DNA of 64,000 nucleotides from Oscillatoria acuminata PCC 6304 (GCF_000317105.1 NC_019693.1:2914001-2978000); one strand, 5' to 3'; positions 8,871 to 18,516 are shown, counted from the first letter of the stretch. Numbers and translations are program-made. Notes: generated by a model from the sequence alone, not told the origin.

Positions 8871-11800
8871 CTAACTTCGGAAATGGGCCACAGATTGCTG
8901 AAGACTCTCTACTGAAATCGCCAAGCCATCTAGGGAATTTTGAACCTGTACTGATTTTTCTGCCGTATTCCCAGAAATGGCACTGACGGCCCGAATCATA
9001 CTCACAATCTCCGTAGCACTATTTGTCTGCTTCGTGGCTGCGAGGCTAATATGTTCCACTAGGGCATTCATTTCCCCACTGACTTGGATAATTTCAATTA
9101 AATGAGTCTTCGCTTCGGCGGCCAGTTTAGTCCCGATCGCCACTTCCTGAGTACCTGCCTCCATCGCTACAATTGCCCGTCCAATTTCACTCCTGATTTG
9201 TTCTACAATTTCAGAAATTTCCTCCGTTGCCAATCCTGAGCGATCGGCTAACTTGCGGATTTCTTCAGCGACGACAGCAAAACCCAGCCCTTGCTCTCCG
9301 GCTCTAGCCGCTTCAATCGTAGCATTAAGTGCCAACAAATTGGTTTGAGCCGCAATTTGCGAAATCGAAGTCACAATTTTGCCAATCTGCCCCGAACTCT
9401 CCCCTAACCGTTCAATGGTTTTTCCCGTTTGAGAAAGGGTTTGCCGCAGTTCGTTAATCGCCGCCACCGCCCGATCCACCGAGTCCCCCCCCACTTGCGC
9501 TTTTTCCGCAGCTTGTTGCGCCACATTTTCCGCTTGTTGAGAGAGGGTAAACACTTCTTCAATCGAGTTGACAATCTTCTGAATTTTCTGAATTGTCTCG
9601 TCAATTTTTTCCGCTTGTTCTTGGGCTTGGTGGGCCAACTCTTGAGTATTGGAAATCGATTCCCCCGTGGCCGTATTCGCTTCGGTTGCCAGTTTTTGAA
9701 CTCCCGTGACCACTTTTCGCAGGGAAGAAATTAAAAAGTTAAAAGAGTCAGCTAAAGCCCCGAGAATATCGTTCGTGACTGCGGCCCGAACGGTTAAATC
9801 CCCCTTCGCTGCCCCTTTAATTTGTCCCAACATTTTCACCACCTGTTCAGTTAGGGAATCCATCTCCGCTTGCCGTTGAGCAGACATAATTTCCAGGTCC
9901 GCGATTAACTGGGTTTTTTCCGCTTCTGCACCGATGCGATCGCCCACTTCTTGTTGCAGTTTCTCATTAATTTCCTGCAACTCCTGGGTCCGTTGATCCA
10001 CTCGATTTTCTAAGTCTGCGGCTAACTGTTCTAGGGCTTCTTGATTCCGCCGTTGTTCGGTCACATCTCGGGTAATCTTAGAGAATCCTTGCAACTCTCC
10101 TTTGGCGTCCCGTAAAGCTGTAATAATCACATTCGCCCAAAATTTACTCCCATCTTTTTTGACCCGATACCCTTCATCTTCAAACCGTCCCTCACTTTGG
10201 GCAGCCTTAAGTTCTGCTTCCGGTTTACCACTGGTGCGGTCCTCTAGGGTATAAAACTGCTGAAAAGGCTGACCCAAAATTTCTGGAGCACGATACCCTT
10301 TAATTCTTTGCGCCCCCATATTCCAACTTGCCACCCGTCCCGCTACATCCAGTCGAATAATGGCATAATCCTTGACACTCTCTACCAGGGAGCGAAATCC
10401 TTCTTCACTTTCTCGGCGTGCTTCTTCGGCTTGTTTGCGTTCAGTAATATCTAACCCAGAGCCAATATACCCGAAAAAATTGCCCTCGCTATCAAACCGA
10501 GGTAATCCACTCATCCAACTCCAACAATACTCTCCATCCCACCGTTTGAATCGCAGTTCTAATTGGAAGGGTTGCCGCTTATCAAAGGCGGTTTGATAAG
10601 TATGAACCGCTCGCTCTCTATCATCTGGATGTAAAATTTGCACCCAACCATGACCCAGGTCTTGTTCTAGCGATCGCCCAGTAAATTCGACCCACCGTTT
10701 GTTAAAATAGGTCACCTGTTTATCGGCATCAGCAATCCAAATTGTAGCTGGAACTGTATCCGCCATCAAGCGAAATTGTTGTTCACTTTCTTGTAAAGCG
10801 CGTTCGGCTTGTTTGCGTTCGGTGATGTCCAGAACGATCGCCACACAGGAGGGTTTATGCGTCTGCTGGGCCAGTTGAAGATATATCTCAATCGGATAGA
10901 TACTCCCATCAGCACGGCGATGCATTCCTTCAAACCGAATTCTTTGTTCGCGACCCTCTAATAACGGCGTCAAAGCGGTTTTAACGTCCTCTAGCCTACC
11001 CACCGCTGGATTGATATCCATTGCTGTTTTTTTGAGGATTTCTTCCGGAGAATACCCCAAATTTAGACAGGCTCCTTTGTTCACATATTCAAAGCGCAGG
11101 GTCTCCACATCGAAAATATAAATCTCGTTCAGACTGGATTCGACGAGATTAAATAACCGCATCCGTTCTTGTTCGGTTTGGATGCGATCGGTAATCACCT
11201 CCGTCAGCAGCATAATCCCGCCGATTTCTCCCGTGCGATCGCGCCAAGGATACATCTCCCATTTCACCCAATCCATACTCCCATCTACCCGGGTATAACC
11301 TTCTGCATCACAGCTAAAGGATTCTCCCTCTAAGACGCGCTGGAGTTTATCTTTGACAGGATCAGGCAGTTCCGGAAATAGCTCGTAGTGCGATCGGCCT
11401 ATAATATTTTTAACACTCTGGAAGTCTTCTCTGTGATCCAGTTTATAATCTTTCACCCACCGTTGGGAGACCATCACATAGCACATCTGGCGATCGAGCA
11501 TAGCAACCGCCGCCGGAAGATGTTCCAGAAATAATTTGAATTCTTCTTCCCGTTGGCGTAATTCGGTTTCCAGCTTCAAGCAACTGCTAACATCTCGCAC
11601 ACTCACCCCCATCACCTCTCGGTTATCTACAAGGGTAAGCGGTTTTCCCGAAATTTCCACATCCAAGAAGCTACCTGCTTTCGGTTTGAGGGCTTTCCAT
11701 CTTAACGAGCCTCCCTTGCTCACTGCCGCTTCAAAATCAACCTGAGATTGCCCAAAGCTGGATAACTGGTTAAAAAAGTTTTTCCCTCGGAGTTGGGTGC

Positions 11801-12641
11801 GTTCCATGCCGTACAATTGGCTGGCTTTTTCATTGGCATCTAAAATTGTTCCATCCCGTTTTTGAATCAAAAATCCTTCCTCAATTTGATTCAAAAATTC
11901 AGTAAAATTCGAGGCAATTGCTTCCGCATATCCTGGAAATTTTTCATAGGTTGAGGCGATTCCTACGGGTTTTTCTTGGGAAGTTTTGACCGGGCATTGA
12001 TGAATTTTCCAAAGTGATTCTGACCCGTCACCTGGGTAGGAATTCGGCACTTGGACTAACAGAGTTTGGGAATCCTCTGGGTTGATTTTTGCCCAATTTT
12101 CCAAACGTTTACCCCCCCAACAAAGTCCGGCGTTAGTTTTCCCGATGACTTGTGCTGGGGATGTCACGCCCACTTGTTCGGCAAAGCGCTGATTCCCCCC
12201 CAGGTAAACCCCCTGAGAATCTTGCCAAGATACCGCCCAAGGTAAGCCGTCGAGGGCCATTTGTAGGAAGGAACCCCTAGAAAAGATACCACTGCCGAGA
12301 GTTTCTCGGATGCCTTGGCGGTAGGTGAATAGGGCAATCATCACAGCGATCGCACTCACCCCTTCCAATCCATAGCTGAGGGTTTGCCATGCCGTTGAAA
12401 CCGGGAGGATAGGGGTGGAGAATAGATGGAAAAAGCGACTCCCCGTGGCGACTGCCAAAAAAGCACTCACTATCCATAAAAAACGGCAATGCAGACGAGA
12501 CACTGTGATTTGGAGGAGGATTACAGTCATCCCCAAATAGGACAGGGCAATGGCCCATTCTGCCCAGTTCTGTATCCCGACCCAATCCGGAGCGCTCCCG
12601 ATGGCGAAATACAGTTGAAAACCTATCCCGTTTATTAGCAT
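8871..12641 (-). CDS. methyl-accepting chemotaxis protein with degenerate three-helix sensor and six PAS domains
   Basis: A 1256-residue chemoreceptor and paralogue of its downstream neighbour. The N-terminal three membrane helices (1-108) resemble the ETR1-like module ([11 protein letters not shown]; Tyr35 aligns with the conserved Tyr). However, the Asp is Glu28, and the Cys/His copper ligands are Ala65/Arg69 with a three-residue shorter loop, so copper binding is not expected. About six PAS domains follow (about 125-865), then a coiled coil (about 870-950), a HAMP-like segment ([13 protein letters not shown], about 950) and an MCP signalling domain with [18 protein letters not shown]. The signalling halves of the two MCPs are nearly the same, consistent with mixed receptor arrays feeding one CheA. 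The gene starts 47 bases after cheW. The start is supported by the immediate membrane segments. Confidence 0.9.
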   Translation of the reverse strand: MLINGIGFQLYFAIGSAPDWVGIQNWAEWAIALSYLGMTVILLQITVSRLHCRFLWIVSAFLAVATGSRFFHLFSTPILPVSTAWQTLSYGLEGVSAIAVMIALFTYRQGIRETLGSGIFSRGSFLQMALDGLPWAVSWQDSQGVYLGGNQRFAEQVGVTSPAQVIGKTNAGLCWGGKRLENWAKINPEDSQTLLVQVPNSYPGDGSESLWKIHQCPVKTSQEKPVGIASTYEKFPGYAEAIASNFTEFLNQIEEGFLIQKRDGTILDANEKASQLYGMERTQLRGKNFFNQLSSFGQSQVDFEAAVSKGGSLRWKALKPKAGSFLDVEISGKPLTLVDNREVMGVSVRDVSSCLKLETELRQREEEFKLFLEHLPAAVAMLDRQMCYVMVSQRWVKDYKLDHREDFQSVKNIIGRSHYELFPELPDPVKDKLQRVLEGESFSCDAEGYTRVDGSMDWVKWEMYPWRDRTGEIGGIMLLTEVITDRIQTEQERMRLFNLVESSLNEIYIFDVETLRFEYVNKGACLNLGYSPEEILKKTAMDINPAVGRLEDVKTALTPLLEGREQRIRFEGMHRRADGSIYPIEIYLQLAQQTHKPSCVAIVLDITERKQAERALQESEQQFRLMADTVPATIWIADADKQVTYFNKRWVEFTGRSLEQDLGHGWVQILHPDDRERAVHTYQTAFDKRQPFQLELRFKRWDGEYCWSWMSGLPRFDSEGNFFGYIGSGLDITERKQAEEARRESEEGFRSLVESVKDYAIIRLDVAGRVASWNMGAQRIKGYRAPEILGQPFQQFYTLEDRTSGKPEAELKAAQSEGRFEDEGYRVKKDGSKFWANVIITALRDAKGELQGFSKITRDVTEQRRNQEALEQLAADLENRVDQRTQELQEINEKLQQEVGDRIGAEAEKTQLIADLEIMSAQRQAEMDSLTEQVVKMLGQIKGAAKGDLTVRAAVTNDILGALADSFNFLISSLRKVVTGVQKLATEANTATGESISNTQELAHQAQEQAEKIDETIQKIQKIVNSIEEVFTLSQQAENVAQQAAEKAQVGGDSVDRAVAAINELRQTLSQTGKTIERLGESSGQIGKIVTSISQIAAQTNLLALNATIEAARAGEQGLGFAVVAEEIRKLADRSGLATEEISEIVEQIRSEIGRAIVAMEAGTQEVAIGTKLAAEAKTHLIEIIQVSGEMNALVEHISLAATKQTNSATEIVSMIRAVSAISGNTAEKSVQVQNSLDGLAISVESLQQSVAHFRS

Positions 12642-12688
12642 AATTCAGTCCCAAAATAAAGCAAAATTTGACAGAGATTATAAACGGT

Positions 12689-13210
12689 TTACCACCCTTC
12701 GGATTGGGCGATCGCTTCCACATCTAAAATCATCACTAAGCGTCCCGTCCAATCGTATAATCCCCTTAAAAAAGGAGCGAGTTCTTCCCCCACATCCATG
12801 CTAGAAACCATGCGATCGAGATGAACCGAAATCACCCCTTGCACCCGAGATACAGCCAAACCCATTCGCATCATCACCAAGGTTCCATCTCGCGGATCCG
12901 GGGCTTCTAAAATTAAAATTCGACTATGCACCGAATGACTATCCACCGCCTCAGTCCGCAAAAACCGACCGAAATCCGCCACCGCTAAAATTTCCCCCCG
13001 CAAATTGGTTAATCCCAAGACAAAATGACGGGTATTCGGAACGGGTGCGATCGGTTGCTGTCCCAAAAAGAGCACCTCCCGTACCGCCAGCAAATCCACC
13101 GCAAAGAGGCTCTCTCTTTGACCAAACAACAGAAATTGTTTCAGGTTCCCGGAATTCGGGGAACCGGGCAACTCACTCATCTGCGAACTGAGGGTCAATT
13201 TTCCAGCCAT
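12689..13210 (-). CDS. cheW: CheW-like chemotaxis adaptor
   Basis: A 173-residue CheW protein that bridges chemoreceptors and CheA. After a short polar N-terminus (1-22) the CheW fold runs from KQFLLFGQRESLFAVDLLAV (about 24-43) through the characteristic VLGLTNLRGEILAVADF (about 64-80) to the final helix near GRLVMILDVEAI. It is the first gene of the minus-strand operon, 47 bases before the first MCP. Its start lies only 97 bases from the end of an IS66-family insertion, so the native promoter may be displaced. Confidence 0.92.
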   Translation of the reverse strand: MAGKLTLSSQMSELPGSPNSGNLKQFLLFGQRESLFAVDLLAVREVLFLGQQPIAPVPNTRHFVLGLTNLRGEILAVADFGRFLRTEAVDSHSVHSRILILEAPDPRDGTLVMMRMGLAVSRVQGVISVHLDRMVSSMDVGEELAPFLRGLYDWTGRLVMILDVEAIAQSEGW

Positions 13211-13307
13211 ACTGTTTTAAAAATTGAAAAAACACAGCCTTTAAATTTTAGAGGCTTTTCACCCAGGTCTTACCCATGCACCCCATCTGTAGTAGGGTTG
13301 ATTCACC

Positions 13308-14825
13308 GTAACTATTCAGGGGGTAGAGGGAGGAGAGAGACCGACTCAGAATGCAAAACCTGCATCAAGAACTCCAACACCGGGCGTTCCTGAAACCGTA
13401 AAGATGTGACCACCGTCAGCAAACGTTCCACAAACTCGCTACCCGAGCGAGACCAGGAGCCATAACTCAAGTCACGCCAAATGACTGCCCGGGGGAAAGC
13501 GCGCTCGGCTGTATTATTCGTCGGCTCGACGGCGTTCACCTCGACAAACGTCCACAAGGCCGGTTCGAGCTTTAAAATTTGCTCGCAGGTGCGTGCGGTT
13601 TTGGCCAAAGGCGTTTGCTCTCGGCTGGAATGACATAGGCTCGCCGCTTCACTCAACAGATGATGAACGCTTTGACGTAGCCGTGCCATAGCCGCTTGGA
13701 ACAACTCTGTGGATAAAGTTCCATCCCGCACTCGATGCCACCAGTGGAACAGGCGTTTAGTCTGTTTCAGTAGAGCTTCACCAATGTCTTTGGAGACCCC
13801 ACTGCGTTCAGCCATCCGTTTGAAATCGCGCTTTAAATGCGCCCAACATACTTGTCGTTGCTCAACGGTCCATCCATTGTAGACACTATAACGGTCGCTA
13901 ACGACTAGGCCTGTGTAGTTCTTTCCTAATAAAGCTTCGGCACTACTACGAGCACGGTTGAGGGTCACTTGATAGACCGCCACGTTATTGCTGACAGCAG
14001 TCCACAACCAGGCCGAGGCGTTCTCGGGATTATTGCCGTCACCATTGTTTTGACTCCAACTGGTTTCATCAACGTAAGCCGTTCCACTTTTCATGATGTA
14101 AGCTCTGGCTTCATCCACCACTTGGCTGAGTTTCTGACTGACTCGTTGACGGATGCGGTTGACTGTTCCTGTACTCAGGTGCACTTGCCACAAGTCCCTC
14201 ATTAGGGTTTGTACTTGATTGTGGCTCAGACGATAAGCTCCACTCAGCAGAGCGACCAAACTTTGCAGACGCTCTCCATAACCACTGGGGTTTATATCAT
14301 TAGGTAACTCGGCCCGAGTGGTTTGACCGCAACACTGGCAGCTTAAGGCGTGAAGTCGGTGTTCCGTTACCACTGGAGCCACCGGAGGAATGTCCACAAT
14401 CTGATGGCGGTAAGGCTGTGCGTCTTCTCCTGTCAGAGGGGCTTGGCAATGCTTGCAGGTCTCGGGTTGATGGTCGATAATCTCGCTGCACTCACTCGGC
14501 TCATATAAGTGTCTTGTAAATCCTTTGTGTCCTTTTTGGCCTCCGCGCTTACGTCGAGGGCGTTTCTCTTGCTTCTTTTCTTTGGCTATCGGAGGCTGTT
14601 TGGAGGGCGGGATGGAACTGTTTGAGGCGTTTAGTCCCAGACGTTCTTCAATGGCGGCAATTCGTTGCTCAATATTCCTCACCACATTTTTCACGCTTTC
14701 TGGGGTTCTTTCCCAGTCCGCGCGAGGAATTTTGATGCCGCCTATGGTTATGCTCTCGTCCATATTCCCCAGTTTACACCATATCCCCTAGTTTACACCA
14801 TATCCCCATCCCCCTGAATGGTTAC
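13308..14825 (-). mobile_element. complete IS66-family insertion sequence (single-ORF type)
   Basis: The 1518-bp element has terminal inverted repeats GTAACTATTCAGGGGG (13308-13323) and its one-mismatch complement at 14810-14825. An exact 8-bp target duplication, GATTCACC, flanks it at 13300-13307 and 14826-14833; 8 bp is the IS66-family value. It encodes only the transposase, without the accessory orfA/orfB, as in the ISBst12-like subgroup. A 19-base unit (AGTTTACACCATATCCCC plus T) is repeated twice just inside the right end, upstream of the transposase start. The intact ends and duplication indicate a recent insertion. Confidence 0.95.
13312..14763 (-). CDS. IS66 family transposase
   Basis: A 483-residue DDE transposase. 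The N-terminal coiled coil/leucine-rich segment (about 20-45) is followed by a basic linker (RPRRKRGGQKGHKG), a zinc-binding motif region CKHCQAPL (about 101-108) with CQCCG (about 135), and the catalytic core. Acidic residues lie in AYVDETSW, LVVSDRYSVY and the final NNTAERAFPRAV. Length and motif order match full-length IS66 TnpC, so it is probably active. The stop codon lies inside the left terminal repeat. Transcription runs toward the cheW-MCP-cheA operon. Confidence 0.95.
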   Translation of the reverse strand: MDESITIGGIKIPRADWERTPESVKNVVRNIEQRIAAIEERLGLNASNSSIPPSKQPPIAKEKKQEKRPRRKRGGQKGHKGFTRHLYEPSECSEIIDHQPETCKHCQAPLTGEDAQPYRHQIVDIPPVAPVVTEHRLHALSCQCCGQTTRAELPNDINPSGYGERLQSLVALLSGAYRLSHNQVQTLMRDLWQVHLSTGTVNRIRQRVSQKLSQVVDEARAYIMKSGTAYVDETSWSQNNGDGNNPENASAWLWTAVSNNVAVYQVTLNRARSSAEALLGKNYTGLVVSDRYSVYNGWTVEQRQVCWAHLKRDFKRMAERSGVSKDIGEALLKQTKRLFHWWHRVRDGTLSTELFQAAMARLRQSVHHLLSEAASLCHSSREQTPLAKTARTCEQILKLEPALWTFVEVNAVEPTNNTAERAFPRAVIWRDLSYGSWSRSGSEFVERLLTVVTSLRFQERPVLEFLMQVLHSESVSLLPLPPE

Positions 14826-14833
14826 GATTCACC

Positions 14834-15227
14834 CTCTCTAGCCGACCTAAACCAGTCTGCTCTTAAATAATGCGTAAGTCCTGACTGAGAACTTACCCCG
14901 TAAGTCCATTTGCTGTCGGGGCATCATGGGCGAATCTCCTCAACCTCAACGGGCTTAATGTTAACGATTGCGTCAGTCCTGACACTGAAGGGGTGACAAA
15001 AGATGCTACTATTGATGTGACTATTATAAAGCCAAAGTTCCATCCAGTTTGTCAGGCCCAAAATGCTCCCGGTCTTCTCCATCTGGGAACTCCCACAAAT
15101 CAAGTCCGCCAAATCAGGGTAACATTAAGCAGCCTACCCCTGCTCTATAGCAATTCGGTGGCCACATTAGGGACAATTCAAAGCCCCTCTCCTGTCGAAA
15201 GGCCGCCAACAGTTAGGGGTGTAGACG
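14834..15227. other. gene-poor spacer between IS66 and the family 1 MITE
   Basis: No convincing coding sequence on either strand. It holds two near-copies of GCGT(A/C)AGTCCTGAC (about 14871 and 14969), and its last 12 bases form the target duplication of the MITE that follows. With 15415-15662 it looks like decayed intergenic DNA. Confidence 0.5.
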
Positions 15228-15414
15228 CTAGCCCTGTCAAGGTATATTGATTTGTCGGAGTAAATGCTTGCGCCCCAGGGCGTATGCAATACGCCCCTAC
15301 AAGAAACAATGATTTGGGGTCATCAAATTTACCTCTTGGACAGGCGATCACTCTCGCGCCCCTACAAGAAATAAGGATTTGGGGTCATTAAATTTACCAC
15401 CTTGACAGGGCTAG
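15228..15414 (-). mobile_element. family 1 MITE, copy 1
   Basis: A 187-bp element bounded by the 16-base perfect inverted ends CTAGCCCTGTCAAGGT and ACCTTGACAGGGCTAG (here read as TACCACCTTGACAGGGCTAG at the right). Flanks share GGTGTAGACG at 15218-15227 and 15415-15424, a target duplication of 10-12 bp depending on where the terminus is drawn. It is in reverse orientation relative to copies at 30697-30887 and 47262-47452. A 26-base internal block between CTTG and CAAG is inverted relative to those copies. No ORF. Confidence 0.9.
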
Positions 15415-15662
15415 GGTGTAGACGCTTTGCAGCTTCTGAGGGAGTGGGCTGTACCTGATGGAAATGAGAAACCCTATATCTGACCCAATCGCGTAACCTC
15501 ACCCCTACGCAACTCAAGTTGATGGCCATCCGCCGCAATCTACTCCCTGATCGTTGAAGTCGGCGGGTCTTGAGAAGGCGCGGATCCTGCCCGCCAACCC
15601 ACTGAGTCTCAGAGCAGAACCCGCAGAAGTTTTTGAGAGTTTTCCCCCTGAGTTGAGCCGGC
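15415..15662. other. spacer downstream of the STAND ATPase gene
   Basis: Begins with the second copy of the MITE target duplication and runs to the stop codon of the NB-ARC gene. I see no ORF, RNA gene or clear terminator. It may hold the decayed 3' part of the shortened NB-ARC gene, but no repeat-domain coding could be recognised. Confidence 0.4.
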
Positions 15663-17042
15663 TTAATGCCCAGATTGCACCAAATTTTGGATATACTGTT
15701 TAATCACAGGTTGTAGCGTAAAACCTGATGAGGTTTCCAATAAATTCCGTCGGTTTAAAGATTGAATCCCTTTTAAAAACGCTTCATCGGACAAAAGGTC
15801 CTGGGGTTTCTGGCTCAGAGTGACAGTCTTATCTTCGTTAGCTAACCACTCCAGCAGAACTTTTTCCGATTCACAAAGGCGCTCATAATGTTTTTTGAGC
15901 AGCGGTTCTAAGTCCCCCAAAAATAGGCTGGGATAAGAGAGAAACTGCTGGACGCTCCCATTAAATAACTCCAAAATAGTGGAAGCCATAATATTCAGCC
16001 ATAAAGGATTGCCCCCATAAAGCTGGATCAGGTCTGACCATTTTCTCTCATCCTTGAGTTTTCTTTTCCTGAGAATTTTAGTGGCATCCTGGCCTAAACC
16101 CAGAACCGGCAAGGTTTTACAATAGGGGTTTTCCAGTTCTAATGCCGCGATTTCTAGGGGCTGTTCCCAACTCAGCAGCACCAGACAACTCTGATGGGAA
16201 AATCGCCCAATTTCATACAAGAGTTGGCCATAATTTTGATATTCGGCGCGGTAATTTCCGACTAATTCTCCTGGATTGAAAACAGCTTGGAAGTCGTCTA
16301 AAATGATTAAGCACCGATGGTTTCTTAAATGGTCTAAAAGGGAGTTGCGAGAATGTAAGTATTGGATGATTGAGGGGTTTTTGCTCGGGGGAGAGGGAGC
16401 GAGAAATTCGATGATATGGCTTTGCAGGATGTTGAGGTTAGGCAATTTTCGATGACTGCGCCACAGGATGCGATCAAACTTGTCTTTGATGTGTTCTACC
16501 AGTTGTCTAGCAAGGGCAGTTTTCCCGATTCCCGATAGTCCGGTGAGGGTGACAATCCGGCTATTTTCTGTTAAGATCCAATGCTTGAGGGTAGCCAGTT
16601 CGTCAGTACGGTTGTAGAGGCGATGATATTCCGGTGCCTGACTGAGGTCATGGCGGGGTGCAGAGTCCGCGTCTGGGGTGCCATTGGGCGACCGGGTTTT
16701 CGGGTTTTTCGAGAATTTGTATAAAGTATTGTAAACATTGTGAGAATTTCCGACGTTTAGAATCTTTGTATTAAAGGAATAGAAGATTCCATTTTCAATC
16801 AGCGATCGGACATTCTTCTTTTTAACATCCTCTCCCAAAAGCTCCGACAGGAGTTTCCATAATTCCGATGCCGACTTTTTCACATGGTCACCGCTACAAT
16901 GGTATTCCTGAGCAATATCTTGATATCCTTTCCCTTCCCATGCCCCCAGCAAAATAGCCCGATGCAACGAAGCCAGATGCTTCCCTGTTTGGTCAAAAAT
17001 CAGATTATCTGTCCAGTGCAAGGCGTCTTGAATTTCCATCAC
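15663..17042 (-). CDS. NB-ARC (STAND) ATPase lacking a C-terminal sensor repeat domain
   Basis: A 459-residue signal-transduction ATPase. Residues 1-90 are a winged-helix-like N-terminal domain (KGYQDIAQEYHCSGDHVKKS) common at the start of cyanobacterial NB-ARC proteins. The NTPase has Walker A GLSGIGKTALARQL (about 171-184) and Walker B CLIILDDF (about 248-255), then winged-helix segments to the end. Relatives normally continue into WD40 or TPR repeats that sense a trigger. Here the protein stops soon after the ATPase, so it is either a short form or a truncated gene. Such proteins act in signalling and conflict or programmed-death pathways. It is divergent from the first of four repeated promoter modules that begin 36 bases upstream. 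Confidence 0.85.
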   Translation of the reverse strand: MMEIQDALHWTDNLIFDQTGKHLASLHRAILLGAWEGKGYQDIAQEYHCSGDHVKKSASELWKLLSELLGEDVKKKNVRSLIENGIFYSFNTKILNVGNSHNVYNTLYKFSKNPKTRSPNGTPDADSAPRHDLSQAPEYHRLYNRTDELATLKHWILTENSRIVTLTGLSGIGKTALARQLVEHIKDKFDRILWRSHRKLPNLNILQSHIIEFLAPSPPSKNPSIIQYLHSRNSLLDHLRNHRCLIILDDFQAVFNPGELVGNYRAEYQNYGQLLYEIGRFSHQSCLVLLSWEQPLEIAALELENPYCKTLPVLGLGQDATKILRKRKLKDERKWSDLIQLYGGNPLWLNIMASTILELFNGSVQQFLSYPSLFLGDLEPLLKKHYERLCESEKVLLEWLANEDKTVTLSQKPQDLLSDEAFLKGIQSLNRRNLLETSSGFTLQPVIKQYIQNLVQSGH

Positions 17043-17077
17043 GGCTCATCAGGTATTGTAGTGTTATCTCCTCTGAC

Positions 17078-17240
17078 AACCCATTATCCCACATTTCCCC
17101 CCTTTTAGCTACAATTTCCTACTTTTTTGCCTTGTTTTATGCTTCTCTTCTTGATGAATCTCCCCCTAAATCCCATAGGTATGGGGTTGTCAAAAGGAAA
17201 AAAAGTAGAGAAGATAATCCGCAGTAATATATTGAATCCT
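17078..17240 (+). promoter_or_regulatory. repeated promoter module, copy 1
   Basis: Shares with three later copies an upstream block (ATTATCCCACATTT...CTTTTAGCTACAATTTCCTA) and a proximal block (AAATCCCATAGGTATGGGGT, then TTGTCAAAAGG, ending AGAGAAGAT). AATCCCATA-GG-TATGGGGTT is an almost perfect palindrome overlapping the -35-like TTGTCA at 17187. It heads a decayed ORF at the same distance (about 103 bases) as in the other copies. Confidence 0.7.
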
Positions 17241-17289
17241 GCCCAACTCAACTCAGATTAAGTTTTATGAATTTTACCCCAGACTGATT

Positions 17290-17380
17290 CTGAACACCCA
17301 CTATGCTTCGGGAGATCGCATCCAGGTTGGCTAGATTATGACTGAAACGGCCCAATCTCAAGGTTTCACCGCAGTCCTCA
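17290..17380 (+). pseudogene. decayed copy of the 84-residue small protein gene
   Basis: Reading CTG-AAC-ACC-CAC... gives xNTHYASGDRIQVG then TAG, matching MRTYSASGDRIVVGY of the gene at 17926. Nucleotide similarity continues past the stop (AGGTTTCACCGCAGTCCTCAC against AGGTTTTCCACAGAAGTCCTCAC). The ATG is lost and a stop is present at codon 15. Distance from the -35-like element is the same as in the intact copy. Confidence 0.65.
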
Positions 17381-17704
17381 CCACTAATCCTAACTAATCA
17401 TAACTGAGCTAAAACCCTAGGGACTCGACTTCGGTTTAACTCCCTCGACGCTCCAGATGATGCAGGTATCCTCATCAAAAATATCTGCGAATTGCCCCTA
17501 GACCTAAAGGTTATGGAAAAGTCCTCTTTTCTACGGACAGCGCTGTCCGTAGTCTTGACTTAAAATTAGAACTTTTCTTCTCGGATTATTTCGGTGCAAT
17601 TCCATCTTAAAAATTGCACTCAATCACTTTACTTGTGATACTTTTTATGTCCAATCACGACCCAATGACCAAAAACAAAGTTTCTTAAAACTCATCGAAC
17701 CCGC

Positions 17705-17925
17705 TCTCACCCACCATTTTCCCACCTTTTGCCCCTTTTGGCTACCATATCCTACTTTTTGACTTTTTTTACGGCTCAATCTCTTGATAAATCCCCCCCC
17801 AATCCCACATTTATGGGGTTGACAAAAGATAAATACGTTGAGAAACTATTGGTTGGCCAAGCGCAAATATAGTTCTGACTGATTTAATTAGAATTGACCT
17901 TTTTGAATTGGATGGAGGAACCGTT
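17705..17925 (+). promoter_or_regulatory. repeated promoter module, copy 2
   Basis: Upstream block at 17720-17760 (CCCACCTTTTGCCCC, GGCTACCATATCCTACTTTT) and proximal block AATCCCACATTTATGGGGTT with TTGACA at 17819-17824, then AAAGATAAATACGTTGAGA. The dyad AATCCCA-N5-TGGGGTT overlaps the -35. A good Shine-Dalgarno GGAGG lies at 17914-17918, seven bases before the ATG at 17926. Confidence 0.75.
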
Positions 17926-18180
17926 ATGAGAACTTACTCAGCTTCGGGCGATCGAATTGTTGTTGGCTATATCACCGGGAAACAGGGTCAATACGAGGTT
18001 TTCCACAGAAGTCCTCACTCCCATGATTTGTACTTTCGTAACTCAGCTACCAATAGGTCAACTGGCTTTCGGGTTAAATCAAACGGAAATTATATTGGCC
18101 CTGATGGTGCAGCTTACTATAACAATGCCAGTGTCATTGCTGCTATTCAAAATTGTTACAACTTGGGGAAATATAAATAA
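17926..18180 (+). CDS. small hypothetical protein (84 aa)
   Basis: Starts MRTYSASGDRIVVGYITG. I chose the ATG at 17926, preceded by GGAGG seven bases upstream, over an in-frame ATG at 17908 that has no ribosome site. The protein is polar, rich in Ser/Asn/Tyr/Gly, without signal peptide, membrane helix or cysteine pair (one Cys near the end), and probably beta-rich. I do not recognise a family. A decayed relative follows promoter copy 1, and the first residues recur in the 27-codon ORF after promoter copy 4, so this is the intact member of a local small-gene family under a shared promoter module. Confidence 0.7.
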   Translation: MRTYSASGDRIVVGYITGKQGQYEVFHRSPHSHDLYFRNSATNRSTGFRVKSNGNYIGPDGAAYYNNASVIAAIQNCYNLGKYK

Positions 18181-18319
18181 AATTAAACTTGAATTTTTGC
18201 GAATGGATATTTTTACCCCCTGTGATGAGATTGCTCGAAAAACGTTTATGGAGTAATCAGGTAAAACAGGAACGTCTCAATGCCAGTCTGGCAAAGGGAC
18301 AAATACCTAGTTAACCCAT

Positions 18320-18516
18320 AAGATCGCTTCCCCCTTTTCAGCATTTTAGCCACCCAATCTAACTTTTTTCCAGTTTTTTAAGATTAAATCTCTCAGCCCC
18401 CCTCAATCTCTCTTGAAGTGGGTTGCCTGACGGAACATCAACTGAGAAAATAATCAGCCTACATAAAAATGTCCTAAATTGGATGGTTTAGAAACAGAAA
18501 TTGTGAGGATAAATTC
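18320..18516 (+). promoter_or_regulatory. repeated promoter module, copy 3 (most diverged)
   Basis: Upstream block TTTTAGCCACCCAATCTAAC (about 18345-18364) and proximal block CAATCTCTCTTGAAGTGGGT with TTGCCT at 18423-18428 and ACTGAGAAAAT, aligned with the other copies. The dyad is weak here. A Shine-Dalgarno GAGG lies at 18505-18508, eight bases before the ATG at 18517. Confidence 0.6.
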
